Shown here: in pieces, positions 1 to 12,610 of the stretch
Layout: each line of letters begins with the position of its first letter
Position numbering within the stretch: the stretch's first letter is position 1
DNA from: Pagrus major
Lineage: Eukaryota > Chordata > Actinopteri > Spariformes > Sparidae
Direction: 5' to 3'
Assembly (NCBI RefSeq): GCF_040436345.1
Contig: NC_133235.1
Location: forward strand, 24,080,660-24,144,659
Length of the DNA stretch: 64,000 bases
The notes under the pieces: generated by a model
Databases searched by the model: none
What the model was told of the DNA's origin: nothing
Seen by the model: only the letters and a program-made list of their open reading frames with translations
Position numbers and translations under genes: made by a program

Positions 1-73
1 GTGTGTCTTTCATTGTTCCAGCTATTGTGATGTGATATTTGTCTAATTATTTCCCCCCTCTGTCCTCCTGCAG

Positions 74-3000
74 GTTCCTAAGGCTCAGCCAGTTGCCTTG
101 ATTACCAGTCCAGAGGACTCGCAGCATTATGAGGAGGCCAGGCAGTGTGTGGAGGAGCTGGCCCTCTACCTCAAACCTCTCAGCAACACCAGAGGTACAA
201 CACACAAACACATGCTTGTTACGCCTTTATTATCATCTGTTGACACTCTTGTTTCCTTTAAATGAAACTCGGAAAGTTGTGTTTAACACGGGAAGTATGC
301 TCCCCGATATTCTTGGCGGTTCCATGTGGTTTGAGATGTGAGAATGCTGCTGCGAGGTGAATGTTGACGGTCGTGGCCTTGTTCCCTTTTTAAAAAACGT
401 GCTGCGTGAGTTTGTGCTTTCTGCATGTCAATGTCACACAAGGAACAAGAAAGGGATGGAAAACTAAAGTTATACAAAACAGTAGTCAGTAATTTCCATA
501 AGGACAAACATTTTTTAAAAGAACATCAGCCTGACAAGTGATGAACCCGGAGTTCAGTCAAAACTTCCCCTCATGAAGCTGTGGATATGATATCACTAGG
601 CCATAAACGGACGATACACTGTTACAGATGGCAGATGTGTCAGATAATTTACATTTCTGACTTTGTTATCAGTTGAAAATATCAAAACTAGCGTGTGTGA
701 TCCTCTACTATTGTGTGATTCATGTCATGCGTGGGATAAACAAAGATATTAGATGTTTGATTAGGCTTTGAATAGTTTTTGTTGTTCGAGTTGGACTGTT
801 GCCAGATCAATTGTCATTGTCAATAGAAAAAGCAGAACTACTTTTTCTGTTAATATATCACAGAGACATATCTCATCACTAGTTCTCATAAATGGCTGTT
901 TCATAGGGATAGTACTGTCTTGATGGTCTTAATAGTTTTTACAAAATTCAGATTATATTTTCAAAGAGCAGAGAGGGTTAAAAGGAGCTCTTGCTAAATT
1001 GTTCACCTGAAATAAAATGTTAAAGACTAACCTTAGTGTCTGTTGGCAGGATTGCATTAAAACTGCATAATTGTTCTGCAAACATTGCAAATAAAGCACA
1101 ACATGCTCCTGTGGCAACATTAAAAAGGTTAATGGTGGTGCTGTCCTTGATTGCTCTTTGTTTGGGTGCCAATTTTAAGCAACTTCCTTGATTTTTCACT
1201 GACCATGTTAACTGAATATAGTTGACTGAATTAAAAGCTTGATGCAAAATGTACTTCTAATTGAAACCATTGAAAAAGGCTCATTTCTCATCATAAATGA
1301 GTAAATTAAGTGCTTTAATCATTGTTTATTTAAACGTAAGGAAATTAAATCAAACAAAATAATCCCGTCGCTCAGAATTGCTGCTGATTTTCTCGCTGCG
1401 CCCGTCTTAATTCAATGACAACGTTTAAAAAAATAACAGACTTACTCTGTTGAACCCACAGGCTTTATTGGACCGCACGCACCACGTGACACATGCAGTG
1501 TTCTTTAAACGTTGCCTGACACATTTTAGTATCAACAAAGAGGATTATGTCTTACAAAGAACTTGATCTTCTGACAAATCTGTTTGTAATATGGGCATTA
1601 TCTGTGTAGTCAGAGCTGTGAGCTGTGTTTTCAGTGTATATCCTCTTGGTTTACCAGTCGTCATCTCTAACCTCTCACCAGGTGTGGGTCTGAGCAGCAC
1701 AGCCCAGAGCATGCTAAGTCGGCCCATGCAGAGGAAACTGGTAACTCTGGTCCACTGCCAGCTGGTGGAGGAGGAGGGCCGTGTTAGAGCCATGAGAGCT
1801 GCCCGCTCTCTGGGCGAACGAACTGTCACCGAACTCATCTTGCAGCACCAGAATCCACAGCAGCTCTCCTCCAATCTGTGGGCTGCTGTCCGTGCACGAG
1901 GATGTCAGTTTCTCGGGCCAGGTATGTCATTTTCCTTACCGTACCTGCAAAGTGAGACGAGACCTCTCTTTCAATTGTCACTGATGGTTTTTTATGTCTG
2001 TCCTCTCCCAGCCATGCAGGAGGAAGCTCTAAAGTTGGTCCTTCTCGCTCTAGAGGATGGTTCTGCTCTGTCCAGGAAGGTGTTGGTTCTCTTTGTAGTC
2101 CAGAGGCTTGAGCCGCGCTTCCCACAGGCCTCTAAAACTAGCATAGGCCATGTGGTGCAGCTCCTCTACAGGGCCTCCTGCTTCAAGGTATGTCACTGGC
2201 TGAAGTTTGTCAGTTTGCATGTCATAAAAAGCTCTCTGCAGAAGAAGGCAGAGGACAAAGCTTACACAAAAATACACTCTTTACCTCCTTCTGTGTCTAC
2301 ATAGGTTACCAAACGTGATGAGGACTCATCCCTGATGCAGCTTAAAGAGGAGTTCAGAACTTACGAGGCTCTGCGGCGCGAGCACGACTCTCAGATAGTT
2401 CAGATTGCCATGGAGGGTGGGCTGCGCATCGCACCTGACCAGTGGTCCTCTCTGTTATATGGAGATCAATCTCACAAGTCACACATGCAGTCTATCATAG
2501 ATAAGGTGTGTAAGAGATGTAACTGTTTGCTTTCACGTCATAGTGTATTCTGGTATATTTCATAGATGATTTGTGTGTTCTGCGATACGTTGGAGTTTCT
2601 TATCTCCTTACATATAAAAGCATGTTCTTGTCTTCTTTTGGCGCAGCTGCAGACCCCGGCGTCTTTCGCTCAGAGTGTTCAGGAGCTGACGATTGCTCTG
2701 CAGAGGACCGGAGACCCAGCCAACCTCAACAGGCTGCGGCCTCACCTGGAGCTACTGGCAAACATTGATCCAAGTCCTGGTGAGAAACTACTTCAGGAAT
2801 CTATATTTTGTATAGACATAAGGATGCAGTGTCACAAGCTGGAAACCACACAATGACCTTTGCATCTTTTCAATTCTTTCTCCAACATCTTTCCTATTAT
2901 TCTAGTGTATCTTGTCTAAATACATTTTGTTTCCGTTTTGAATCATTTTTGATTTTAATACTTTGATAAAAGTCTGTTTTTCTCATATCTACATAATATT

Positions 3001-6000
3001 TTCTCCACAGATGCTCCCCCTCCCACATGGGAGCAGCTCGAGAAAGGGCTGGTCGCAGTGAAAACAGTGGTGCATGGCCTGGTGGACTTCATTCAGAACC
3101 ACAGCAAGAAAGGAGCTGACCCTCAACAGGTCAGTTTATGCAACGGACCACAGAAAAAATGGGGCCCAGTCCCTTTACGTTGCCGAGTTAATCCAGGATA
3201 CACTGACTGGAGGTCATAGTCTTACCACTACCACCATTAATACATCAATGATAAGACTTGTAGAGATGCACTTTGAAGCCGTTCCTAAGCTTTGTGGTGA
3301 AATAGATGTTATCAGTATCACCCAGTTCTGCTCTTCCTGTCATGTTTAAACACCTGTGTGTTTGGCTTTGTTTGTTGTTGTGCTAGGCAACCTCCTTGAA
3401 TAGGGTTTAACCGTAATGACACAAGGTAAATGCTTTCTGTTTCAATAATACTTGGTGTCTCTCTTTTAGCCTCCTCAACACAGCAAGTACAAGACATACA
3501 TGTGTCGTGACATGAAGCAGAAGGGAGGCTGTCCTCGTGGAGCCAGCTGCACCTTTGCTCACTCTCAGGAAGAACTGGAGAAGTGAGTCTTGACAAATAC
3601 CAACATGTAGCATTCTCTCCTTTTTAGATAAAAAAATTAGATATTGAGGTAAAATGAAACCGTTCCCACACCACTAAGCATCTCTTAAACATGTTGTGCT
3701 TTGTTTTCTGTTTCGTCAGGTATCGTAAGATGAATAAGCGTCTGGCAGCTCGCCTCCCCGGCTCAGGAGGGCTCATGCCAGACGACGGCCTTCCTCTCGA
3801 TGTAGCAGTGACCAGGAAGCCTTCGCCCCTCACCAACGGCGCACCCTCTTTGCCCCAGCTGATTGCCCGTGGCACCGAAGCCCCGTATGAGCTGTTGCGT
3901 AAACCCATGAAGATGGACGGAGGGAGTCCCAATGCCCCAGGATCACCACCTGATCCGTGAGTATAGCTGTCTCTGTGCATTCAAGTCTGTGACAGCCAAA
4001 GAACAGGCAGTTTCTTTTCTCTAGGTTTTGAATGCGTTCCCATATATGGAGTAAAAATCAAATACTTGAAATGAAATTTGCGATATTCATCAAAAAGAAG
4101 AGTTTTGTACTGAAAGAATAACCGACCTTTAGTTTTAGGAATGTCTTGTTTTGTCCAAATTCCAAATATATTAGATTTACTGTCATAGAGGAGTCATGAA
4201 ACCAGAAAGTATTTACATCTGAGAAGCTTGAATCAGAGAATTATTACCTTTTTTATGTCTTTAAAAAATTGCTCAAGCCGATTCATTGATTATCAGAATA
4301 GTTTGTGATTAATTTCATAGTTGACAACTACTAAAATATTTTTTTGCTGCTCTACTTCTGTTAATGTTTTAGTGTTATATTTTGTCTGAAGCTGTCCACA
4401 ACTCTACCAGGTGCAAACACTAAACGGTATAAAGTTGGTGTAGTTCAGTGGTTGCACAATGCAAAGGGGTTAGGATAAGTCTACCGAGGACAGGACAAAT
4501 GTCATTGTCAAATCCGTAGAATCATATTTGAATAATGGCTTTATGGGAAAAACTGTCTGCAGGTTGATGATTACTCATGACTCATGATGATTGCTAACAT
4601 TTATCCCTGTAGCATGGACTCTGTGCCCAAACCTGGTATGCAGCTGCCACCTCATGCCATGGCCCACCCGAGGATGCCAGCAGACCACCTCTCTGGGGTA
4701 AAGCACATGCCGGTGGTAGCCAGAGGTTCACCAGTGTACCCACAGCCACAGCTCCCTGAGATGTGCTACGACGCTCGCCCACCACCCTCTGCTTCTCAGT
4801 ATGAGCCCCCACAATACTCCACAGGTATGGGTCGAGTAAATTGCGCTTCTGCGCTTGTGACTGGTGAAAAGTTGCCATCTTTTTATTTTTTGCGTAGAGA
4901 TCATTTGGGAAGGTCATGTTAATAAAAGCTGTTTTTTTTTCTCAGGGTACCCCTACCAGCAGCCACAGTATGTTCCTCGGGATTACATGCGTAATCCTCC
5001 TCCACCCAGTGAGTCCGGGCCCCCTTACCAGGACCCCTACCCTGGCTACGGCCCTCCAGAGCGCCCATACCAGGCCCCTCACTCTGGTCCACCCTTCTCT
5101 TACCCACATCCTCCACACCATGACCGGGGTCGCCACGGGGCCTACTCTGGCCCACCACCCCCTCCACAGCCTTACCCATCTCAGAGGGATGGCCTGGTCA
5201 GAATGAGCCCTGCCCCTCTGGATGTCCCCCCACCCTCAGCAGCACAGGCTAATTCACTTTACCACCAGGAGCCCAGTGCCCGGGATAGATACCCTCCAGA
5301 TGGCTACTATCCACCAGGTGCCCACCCTCCACCCATGAGGACTTATGTCAGGGTGAGTCGATTTCAGGGGTTTGCCTTTAACTCTTTGTGTAGCCATCCT
5401 AGCTACAAACCACTAAAATAAATGCCAGTTGTTCAGCACTAATATTTGAGCATGTGTGTGTGTTTTAGGGACCATCATATGGTGGCTCGCAGCCCAGCCT
5501 TGACTACCTGCACCGACGTCGCCAGGAGCTGTTATCGCAGCTGGAGGAAAGGAAGGTCATCTCCCCTCCACCATTCGCTGCCTCCCCGACTCTTTCCCAT
5601 TCCTTCCCCAGCGACTATCCTCCAGAGGTTAGCACCTTGTGAATTTCATACATCTCTACAACTGGCTTCAAGAATCAGGAACTGCAATGGGCGTTGTGGT
5701 GTAATTGTTAAAAAGAGGTACTGGAAGTATTTGTAACATCACTTTCTCTGTGTATATTCTGTGTTTGCAGTACGGGGAGGAGAGCTCCAAAACCATGATG
5801 AAATGCAGAGAGCCTGACTACGCAGGGCAATACTCTCCCTGGTCTTGTGAAACCATTGGCTCCTACATTGGCACAAAGGACGCCAAACCCAAAGACGTTA
5901 TGGTTCCTGGCGCCATGGAGATGATGGTGAGTTCAGATGGATAAAATCTGTTAGTAACCCTGTCAGTATTTTTTCCATTAGGGTAGGGAAAATGATGCGT

Positions 6001-8671
6001 TTTGATCCTGTTTGTCTAAGTAACCTGCCCTGACACCTACACGTTTTGTTTTGTTGAACACAGACCACAAGACAAAAACAATGTTTATTTAACAGTAGAG
6101 AATCAGGTGAAGTGCATGTAGCCTCAGCCTCTCTAACCGCTAATATCCCTCTTCCTCCCACTGTCAGAATGTGGAAGCTAAGGATCTGAGAGAACCATCA
6201 CTGGAGGCTCCTCGGAGGGGTACAGAAGTCAAGGATGATGACCCCATTATCCCGTTTGGCCCCCAGCCCACTGTATCACGCTTCGGTGCCATTTCCCGCA
6301 CCTCAAAGACTGGCTACCAGACCACCTGCCCTGTGCAGGCTATGGCCTCCACTCCCCAGAACCCAAACTCTAAACATATGGCTATGCCAGGTATGAGATC
6401 ACAACAAGGTATTAATGACTGATACAGGGATCTTTTGCAACTTGGTCATTTCACATAATTGTGTCATTTAATTACATTTCTGACAACCATTTGACCATCT
6501 CTCCTACAGAATACACGTACGGAGGCCATGTAGGATGGGGTGGAGCTTCATACCCCTCCCACCAGGCTGCCTCTGCCTCTCAGGGACACTTAAGTGAGCG
6601 GTAAGGCCTGCGTGTTTTTGTTTTTTTTCCCTCTTTGATGATAATCACGCTTTCAGGAAGATATCAGAAATACGTGTGTAAAAATGAAAATTTATGCCCT
6701 GAGATGATTTTAAAGCAGTTTTTTCCCCACTGTATTTCACCCTCACAGCCTACCTATGGCAGCCCCAGACAGAGAACAGTTAAAGATTGAGCTGCAGCAG
6801 GTCACCCAGCAGATCAACCAACAGACCCAGATGCGAAGCATGGAGGTATGTATGATGCATCCACATGCTTCTTAGGTGGTCCCATTTCCCCAAGTTGGGA
6901 AGTCTTTACTCCTTTCGATATGATGTGTTCAGGAGCTTTTAAGTCGTAATGCGTAAACAAAATGGATGCTACAGTGAAGATGGCAACTAACCATATTAAA
7001 AATGACATGTGAGCAAAAAATTGATGCGCAATACATGAATTAAAAAAACATTTCTTACCATCAACCAAATAGTTACTTTGGTCTGTAGTGTTCTGCGTAT
7101 ATAACTTCAAAGCCAAGTACCAAAATTTTCAACTGCTTTCCAACTTGTTGTCCCAACTTAAGAGGGTGTTCATGTGAATTTTCCCAGTCAGGAACTCATT
7201 TTTCTGGTAATTCCTACGCCATATGATTTCAATGTCTAACAAGAGGACCTTCAAAGGTCTAGAAAGTACAGAAGTTGATTAAATATTGCTACTTGATAAG
7301 TTCTGCATTTAAAAAACATTATGATTTTTTTTATTATTATTTAGAAATCAAGAAGTTTTTTTATATCCCTGCTTTCATTTCACATGATAAATGAATCAGC
7401 GGTTGACAGTCATCCTAGTCTAGTCACTCTCAAAATATAGTCATTACTGTGCCACGCTTCTTCAGATAATTGCCAGAAATGCACACTCATCCTTCTTCAC
7501 TTCCTGTCTCACTTTCCAGGCTGCCAGTAACTCTCTGCTGCTGCAGAGGGAGGCCAGCGCGTTGGCAGGACAGCCTGTGCAGTCCAGTCAGAGCCAGGCG
7601 GCAGCAGCAGCCCAGCAGCAGCAGGCCAAGTGGCCAGCAGGGGGAGCAAGCACAGCAGCTGTATCCAGTGAACAGCTAAGCCTGGAGCTCCACCAGGTGG
7701 AGAGAGAGATTGGCAAGAGGACCCGGGAGATGGCTTTGGTAAGGGTGGTGGGGAGCTAATGTATGCTTAGATAAAGTTGGGATAAGGGGGAATTATTGAT
7801 TTAAAAAAAAAAAGAGAGAGAGAAGAAGTCTCTTAATGGACTTTAAAACACTAAGAAGAGTGCGTATATGCATGCAACAATATCCGTTGTAGTAATCTAG
7901 GCCATGGCTCTGATTGGGGTTCAGGTGGATCTGATGAGCTCGACATTTTAACAAAAACAGAATATGTAGCCGAGTGTCTCTCCAGCAAAATAAGCCTGTT
8001 TTGTCCATCCCCAAACCAGGAAAACCAAGTAGCCCATGATGTTCAGCAGTACAAGATGAAACCTGCAGAGAACGGACAACCAGAGCACAAGACACAGCTG
8101 GAAGAAATCTCGCTGGCTCTTGGGTGATTATACACATATTTGACTATATGTGCATTAGAGCTGCAACAATCATTCGATTAGTTGATCAAAAAGACTGTTC
8201 TGATAACTGATTAACTTTCAACAGAGTCATTTGTTTAAGATTTTCTGGTTTCAGCTTCTTAAATAGGAGGATTTGCTTGATTTTTAACTGTTGGTTGGAC
8301 AAAGAAGCAATTTGAATGATGTCACTATGATCTCTGAGAAATTGTTATAAGCTTTTTTCCATTTTATAGAGTGATCAGTTAATCCTGACAGTAATCGGCA
8401 TATTAATCGATAGTGAAAAATATCACAAGTTGCAGCCCTAATGGGTATGAGTTACCCTGATCTCTCTCCAGTGTTCCTTCTTCTCACTTGTGTTTTTCTC
8501 TTTCCTGAATCCAGCGAGGTTTCAAACGGCTCCAGCAGTCTGCAAGAAAGTGCAGTGGGCGGGTCCATGCTGTCACTGACCAACAAGACGTCTGCGTTGA
8601 GCATGTGCTCTGATCCTGGTGCCACTGGTTCAGAGATGCAGAAGAATGGCGTCGTCCATTCCTGCTCTTAG
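74..8671 (+). CDS. rc3h1: Roquin-1, 3' eighteen coding exons (N-terminus outside window)
   Basis: Roquin is a cytoplasmic RNA-binding protein that recognises stem-loops in mRNA 3' UTRs and recruits deadenylation and decay factors. Exons read in one continuous frame: 74-194, 1682-1921, 2012-2187, 2305-2505, 2647-2779, 3011-3129, 3470-3582, 3720-3956, 4613-4824, 4946-5352, 5469-5627, 5771-5926, 6168-6390, 6510-6600, 6749-6845, 7520-7738, 8020-8123 and 8515-8671. All have GT/AG borders and matching phases, giving 1054 residues plus TAG. The first exons cover the HEPN/ROQ RNA-binding core. Exon 3470-3582 encodes a C-x8-C-x5-C-x3-H zinc finger. A Pro/Tyr-rich region follows (4613-5352), then a Gln-rich coiled-coil-like stretch (6749-7738) containing [20 protein letters not shown]. 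The RING finger, about 90 residues upstream, lies outside the window. The C-terminal LSNKTS-like tail (LTNKTS here) favours Roquin-1 over Roquin-2. No break was seen. Confidence 0.93.
8156..8440. mobile_element. MITE-like inverted-repeat element in the last rc3h1 intron
   Basis: The 285 bp segment begins TAGAGCTGCAAC and ends GTTGCAGCCCTA, which are inverted copies of each other with one mismatch. The interior is AT-rich and contains several ATCGAT/GATTAG-type palindromic words. No coding capacity is seen. This matches the general form of short non-autonomous DNA transposons that are abundant in fish. No clear target-site duplication could be read. Confidence 0.65.
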
Positions 8672-11600
8672 GCAGTGCACACTTGCACACAGACACACAC
8701 ACATACACACACATACACATACACACACAAGATGCTCAATTGAAAAGCATGCACAGGCACACACACACACACACCCATTCTATTTAGAAGATGAGCAGTA
8801 TCTGCCGTGATATGAATTTTCTTTCTTTTTGTTCTGTGAATGAGCTTTTTTTAATGACTTTCCTTGCCTGGAAACCAGGGCATATGATAACATTTCTTGT
8901 GTGTGTTAATTTTTTTTTTTCTTTCTTTTTTTTGTACTGGGATTACAGATTAACAAGGCTCACAATAGATATATTAGGAAGAGAAAATGGTGGTGACGTT
9001 GACAGTGGTATTATAATTTCATTCAGCAAGGATAGGCCTATTCCATCTTTCATTAACACAAAAAACATTTGTTAAGTATTTGCCTGATCCTCCTCATATC
9101 AGATGTTTTTGGCATACATGTAGACGAACGGTTAGATACAAAGGAGCAGGTCAATAAGCACTATCACAGCACATCACATGCACTCTGAGGAACCTCTCTT
9201 GTTACAATTTGACGATCTATGAAGATGATGTAGGAAGTGTGTCGCTTGGTACTCACCCCCAGAATCGTAAAAAAAAGAGTGGTTGCCCAGATCTAGATGG
9301 TCTGAGGAGGGAAAAGCATTAACAGTATTCCACCAGTATTCATCTGAAACAGAAACGCGAGGTGTTTTTTAGAAATCACTTTAGCGCCACATGCACGTCC
9401 TCACCTGCCACGAGAAGTATGATTTTTATTAGTGCATTTTATGAATACATCATATATCTGTTTCATACTTGAAAGCAGTATATTATATTTAATTGAAGCA
9501 TTCTGTTTTAAGGATTGCAACAAGTCTTTTTGATAATGACCTTTCCACATGTTTTCTATAAGGGAATCTACCGTGCTTCTCTCGGTCGTGGCGTGACCTG
9601 ATGTGGTTCGGTCGGCTTTCGCCCCGTGCGCCGCAGGGCTGCATTCAGTCCAAGCAGATTATGTTATGAAATCGTTCGCAGCATGCTCAAAAAGAACAGT
9701 TGAGTTTTCTGGTTATATGCAAATGATCAGGCTGAGAGAGTACATCTTTCTGCCTCAGGAGTCCAGTGAATGAGTGTAAAACTTGTCTGTCAGGGTAAAA
9801 TAAGGATTTCCCTCCTCAGAGCTTCTCATCTGGCCACACAAAAGGCCTCCCCATTGGGATTATCTTGTCATTTGTTCTCCTAACTTCTATGAAGTTGCCT
9901 TCCCTTTGTGTTTTTTTTTTTCGTAAAATTTTTTTCATGCTTTATGTTGTTACGATTTGGGGGGTGTGGCCTACCTAGTGAAGGCTTTATAGAGTTGCAC
10001 GCGTGTCCTCCTCTCTGTCATGAAATGGTTGAATTCCAAGCAAAACCCAGACTTATCTTTTGTACTCGTAGAAAGGAAACTGTTGTAGCGTTTTTAGCTT
10101 CACAGTACTTTTGAAATCATGTTTACAGCTGAGGATATTAGCGTTGGTTACTGAGGGGTGAACACATCAGACTTTTCAAATATAGCTAGCCGCAAAAATA
10201 GCAGATGTGAGTGTATTTAAACATCTTTATTGGTGAGTCGGACAATATTCTGTTCACACTGTCACGTTTTCCTTTTCACACCTCAATGTCATCATCACCA
10301 CCATTGCCACTATTATTGCTCTTTCTCCATCATGTCAGTTGTTTACTGCTGATGCTCGACACGGAGCTCTTTGCCTTTTGTAAACAATTAGCATGATGGG
10401 CTACAGTTTTACAGCTCTGCTGAGAGCGAGTGAGTCCTTGTGTTTGAACGGTTGAAGGATAGAGGAGACGCTCCCGGGGCAAGTCGCTTAACGCTGAGCC
10501 TTCGTTCAGGTCAGACGAGGGGTTCTGTGAAACTGACAGTTTGACAAATCCCTGATAACTGATGAGTCAAATAAATAAAGACACAAATGTTTTGTGGGTT
10601 ATTTGATAGGCATCTCTTCCAGTTAGTCAGCGCCATGAATAGTGGATGTTTGGGTTTTTCTTTATTTTCTTCAAATTTTCCTACCACACTTCAAGCCTCT
10701 GGCTGCTCCTCGCTACATTTATTGTTTAGGTACACAGCTCACTTATACATATGAGTATGTATACATACATTAATATACTAAAGCACTATTAATGTGCCAC
10801 CTCTTATTTTACTCGCTCAGCATTTATATTAAATGATCTCTACTAGAATCAGCATTTTTTTTTTTTGTTTTGTTTGATTTGTTCTCTGTCCACTGGTTGC
10901 CAACACAGACTTTATCCTTTCCCAGACGAAGGACTTCTGTGCGCATTGATGTGTGTTCACTTAATCTTTTGTGTTCAAACAAAGATGTTCTTTATAGACT
11001 ATGCTTCCGAAGAAGACAAAAATTCTGTAACTTTGGAAAATTTATGGAGACGTTTTGTGTGTGCTAGATTGTATTGTAGAAAATGTACCCTATTTTTTTT
11101 TCCTCAAAGTGTGCTGTACTGGGTGATAGTGTTGAGGTATTAGAAAAGTGTTGGGGTTTTTTTCCCCACCCCTGCCCTACAAGAGGATATTCAGGAAGTC
11201 TCTGATGAAAGGTTGGCCTTAAATCCTCTTGCAATGCTCCTTTACCTTGTCTGCTTTAGGAGCATGAGATGATCTCAAAAATAGTAATTTACACTGAATT
11301 GGCATGACTTAGAGTCATACAGACGGACTCTAGTAGATTTCCCCCCGTTTTTGAAAATTTCTTATGAAACTACAATAATGCAAATCTCTTATGATTTGAC
11401 GCAAAATGTGTATTTTTTATTATTTTTAAAGGAAAAGTTGACCTAGCTTTTTTTTTTTTTCTTTCTCTTGTTTTTTTTTTGTTTCTGCAATAGTTGAGTG
11501 AATTTACTGACCTACAAGTCTTACAGTCTTTAAAGCATCATCTGACCTGATGTGTAGTCAACAGCTATAAGAGTATCTGAGTGACATTCACACAATAATT

Positions 11601-12480
11601 TTGTTCTGCAGTTATAATTCCATGAATTGGCGACATTTGACGGTGTTAATTCAGTACGTTGTTTTTCACTTCTCTAAGTGCGAGTCAACCAAAACTATCA
11701 CGATGCTGATTCTACCTGCTGGGTCCCCTGCAGGTCTGAATGAGCCTTAAAACGCCTTTAGCTTAGCAGAACTGACATATGACAATGACGAATGGGGTGG
11801 TTTACTATTTAGTAAATAGCAAAGATGTTCATTTCAATCTCCTGTGTGTTTTTGTTTCTGAGTGGAACTGCTGCCTCAACCCCCTCATTTACATAATTAA
11901 CCCCTCCACTCCCATCCTTGACCACTGAACTCTGTTACTGCTGTTTGAGGCTCACATTTTATTCCCTGACTTTCTGGGGAAATTCGCAAATGGCTATTTT
12001 ATATGATTACTCCCTTGTAAAATATCTCTTAAATTAAGGTACAGGTTTGATTTCAGCAAGAAAAAAGAAGTTTTTATATGTGTATTATACTCCATTAAGG
12101 AATGTCTAGAATTATCTTCCTCCAATGTGGATGTAGCCATTATTACGCCATTTTATGACTTTGTAAGAGAATTCACTGTGTGAAAATTGGTTTGCATTTT
12201 TGTATAATACAATCTGCTTTTTTTTTTCGTTTGATACGAGAGGGAGGTCAAACTGGAAGTTTGAAGAGAGAAAAAAATGAACCTGTGAAATTGAGAAAAC
12301 AAAGTGTAACTTATGTACAACAGTGATTCTAAGCTGAGGGGGAAAGATTAAATGATATTGCTAACTCAGAATCGTTGTGTCGTTGTTTTCTATTGAGTTC
12401 AACCAGTTCAAGAGCAAATTCAGCTGTAGATGTATATTTACCAGAATATGTATTTACCAGAGGCTTCAGCACAGGTTCAA
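8672..12480 (+). other. rc3h1 3' UTR and tail-to-tail intergenic interval
   Basis: This stretch has no convincing ORF. It starts with a CA-rich tract (about 8690-8776) and is AT-rich with many poly-T runs. Overlapping AATAAA signals occur at 10570-10579 and could end one rc3h1 transcript form; a longer 3' UTR reaching towards 12.4 kb is possible because Roquin mRNAs usually have long 3' UTRs. The exact end cannot be set from sequence alone. Confidence 0.5.
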
Positions 12481-12497
12481 GTCCTCAGTGTGACAGC

Positions 12498-12503
12498 TTT
12501 ATT
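12498..12503 (-). terminator. Polyadenylation signal of the aldo-keto reductase
   Basis: The minus strand reads AATAAA here, 108 bp past the stop codon of the reductase. This is the first canonical signal downstream of the stop, so the 3' UTR is probably short, about 130 bases. Confidence 0.6.
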
Positions 12504-12610
12504 TCAGCAAAAGCAAATATTTTGTATTTAGACATTTATTTTTAAATAGTTATTTCTATAAAGTAAGGCACTTAAAAACTTTTTCACACTCTTGGTTATC
12601 TCGCATATTG

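Noticed and set aside
7793..8137. A 114-codon minus-strand ORF over the rc3h1 exon 8020-8123
   Set aside because: It is antisense to a confirmed coding exon and extends into introns on both sides; no domain is visible.
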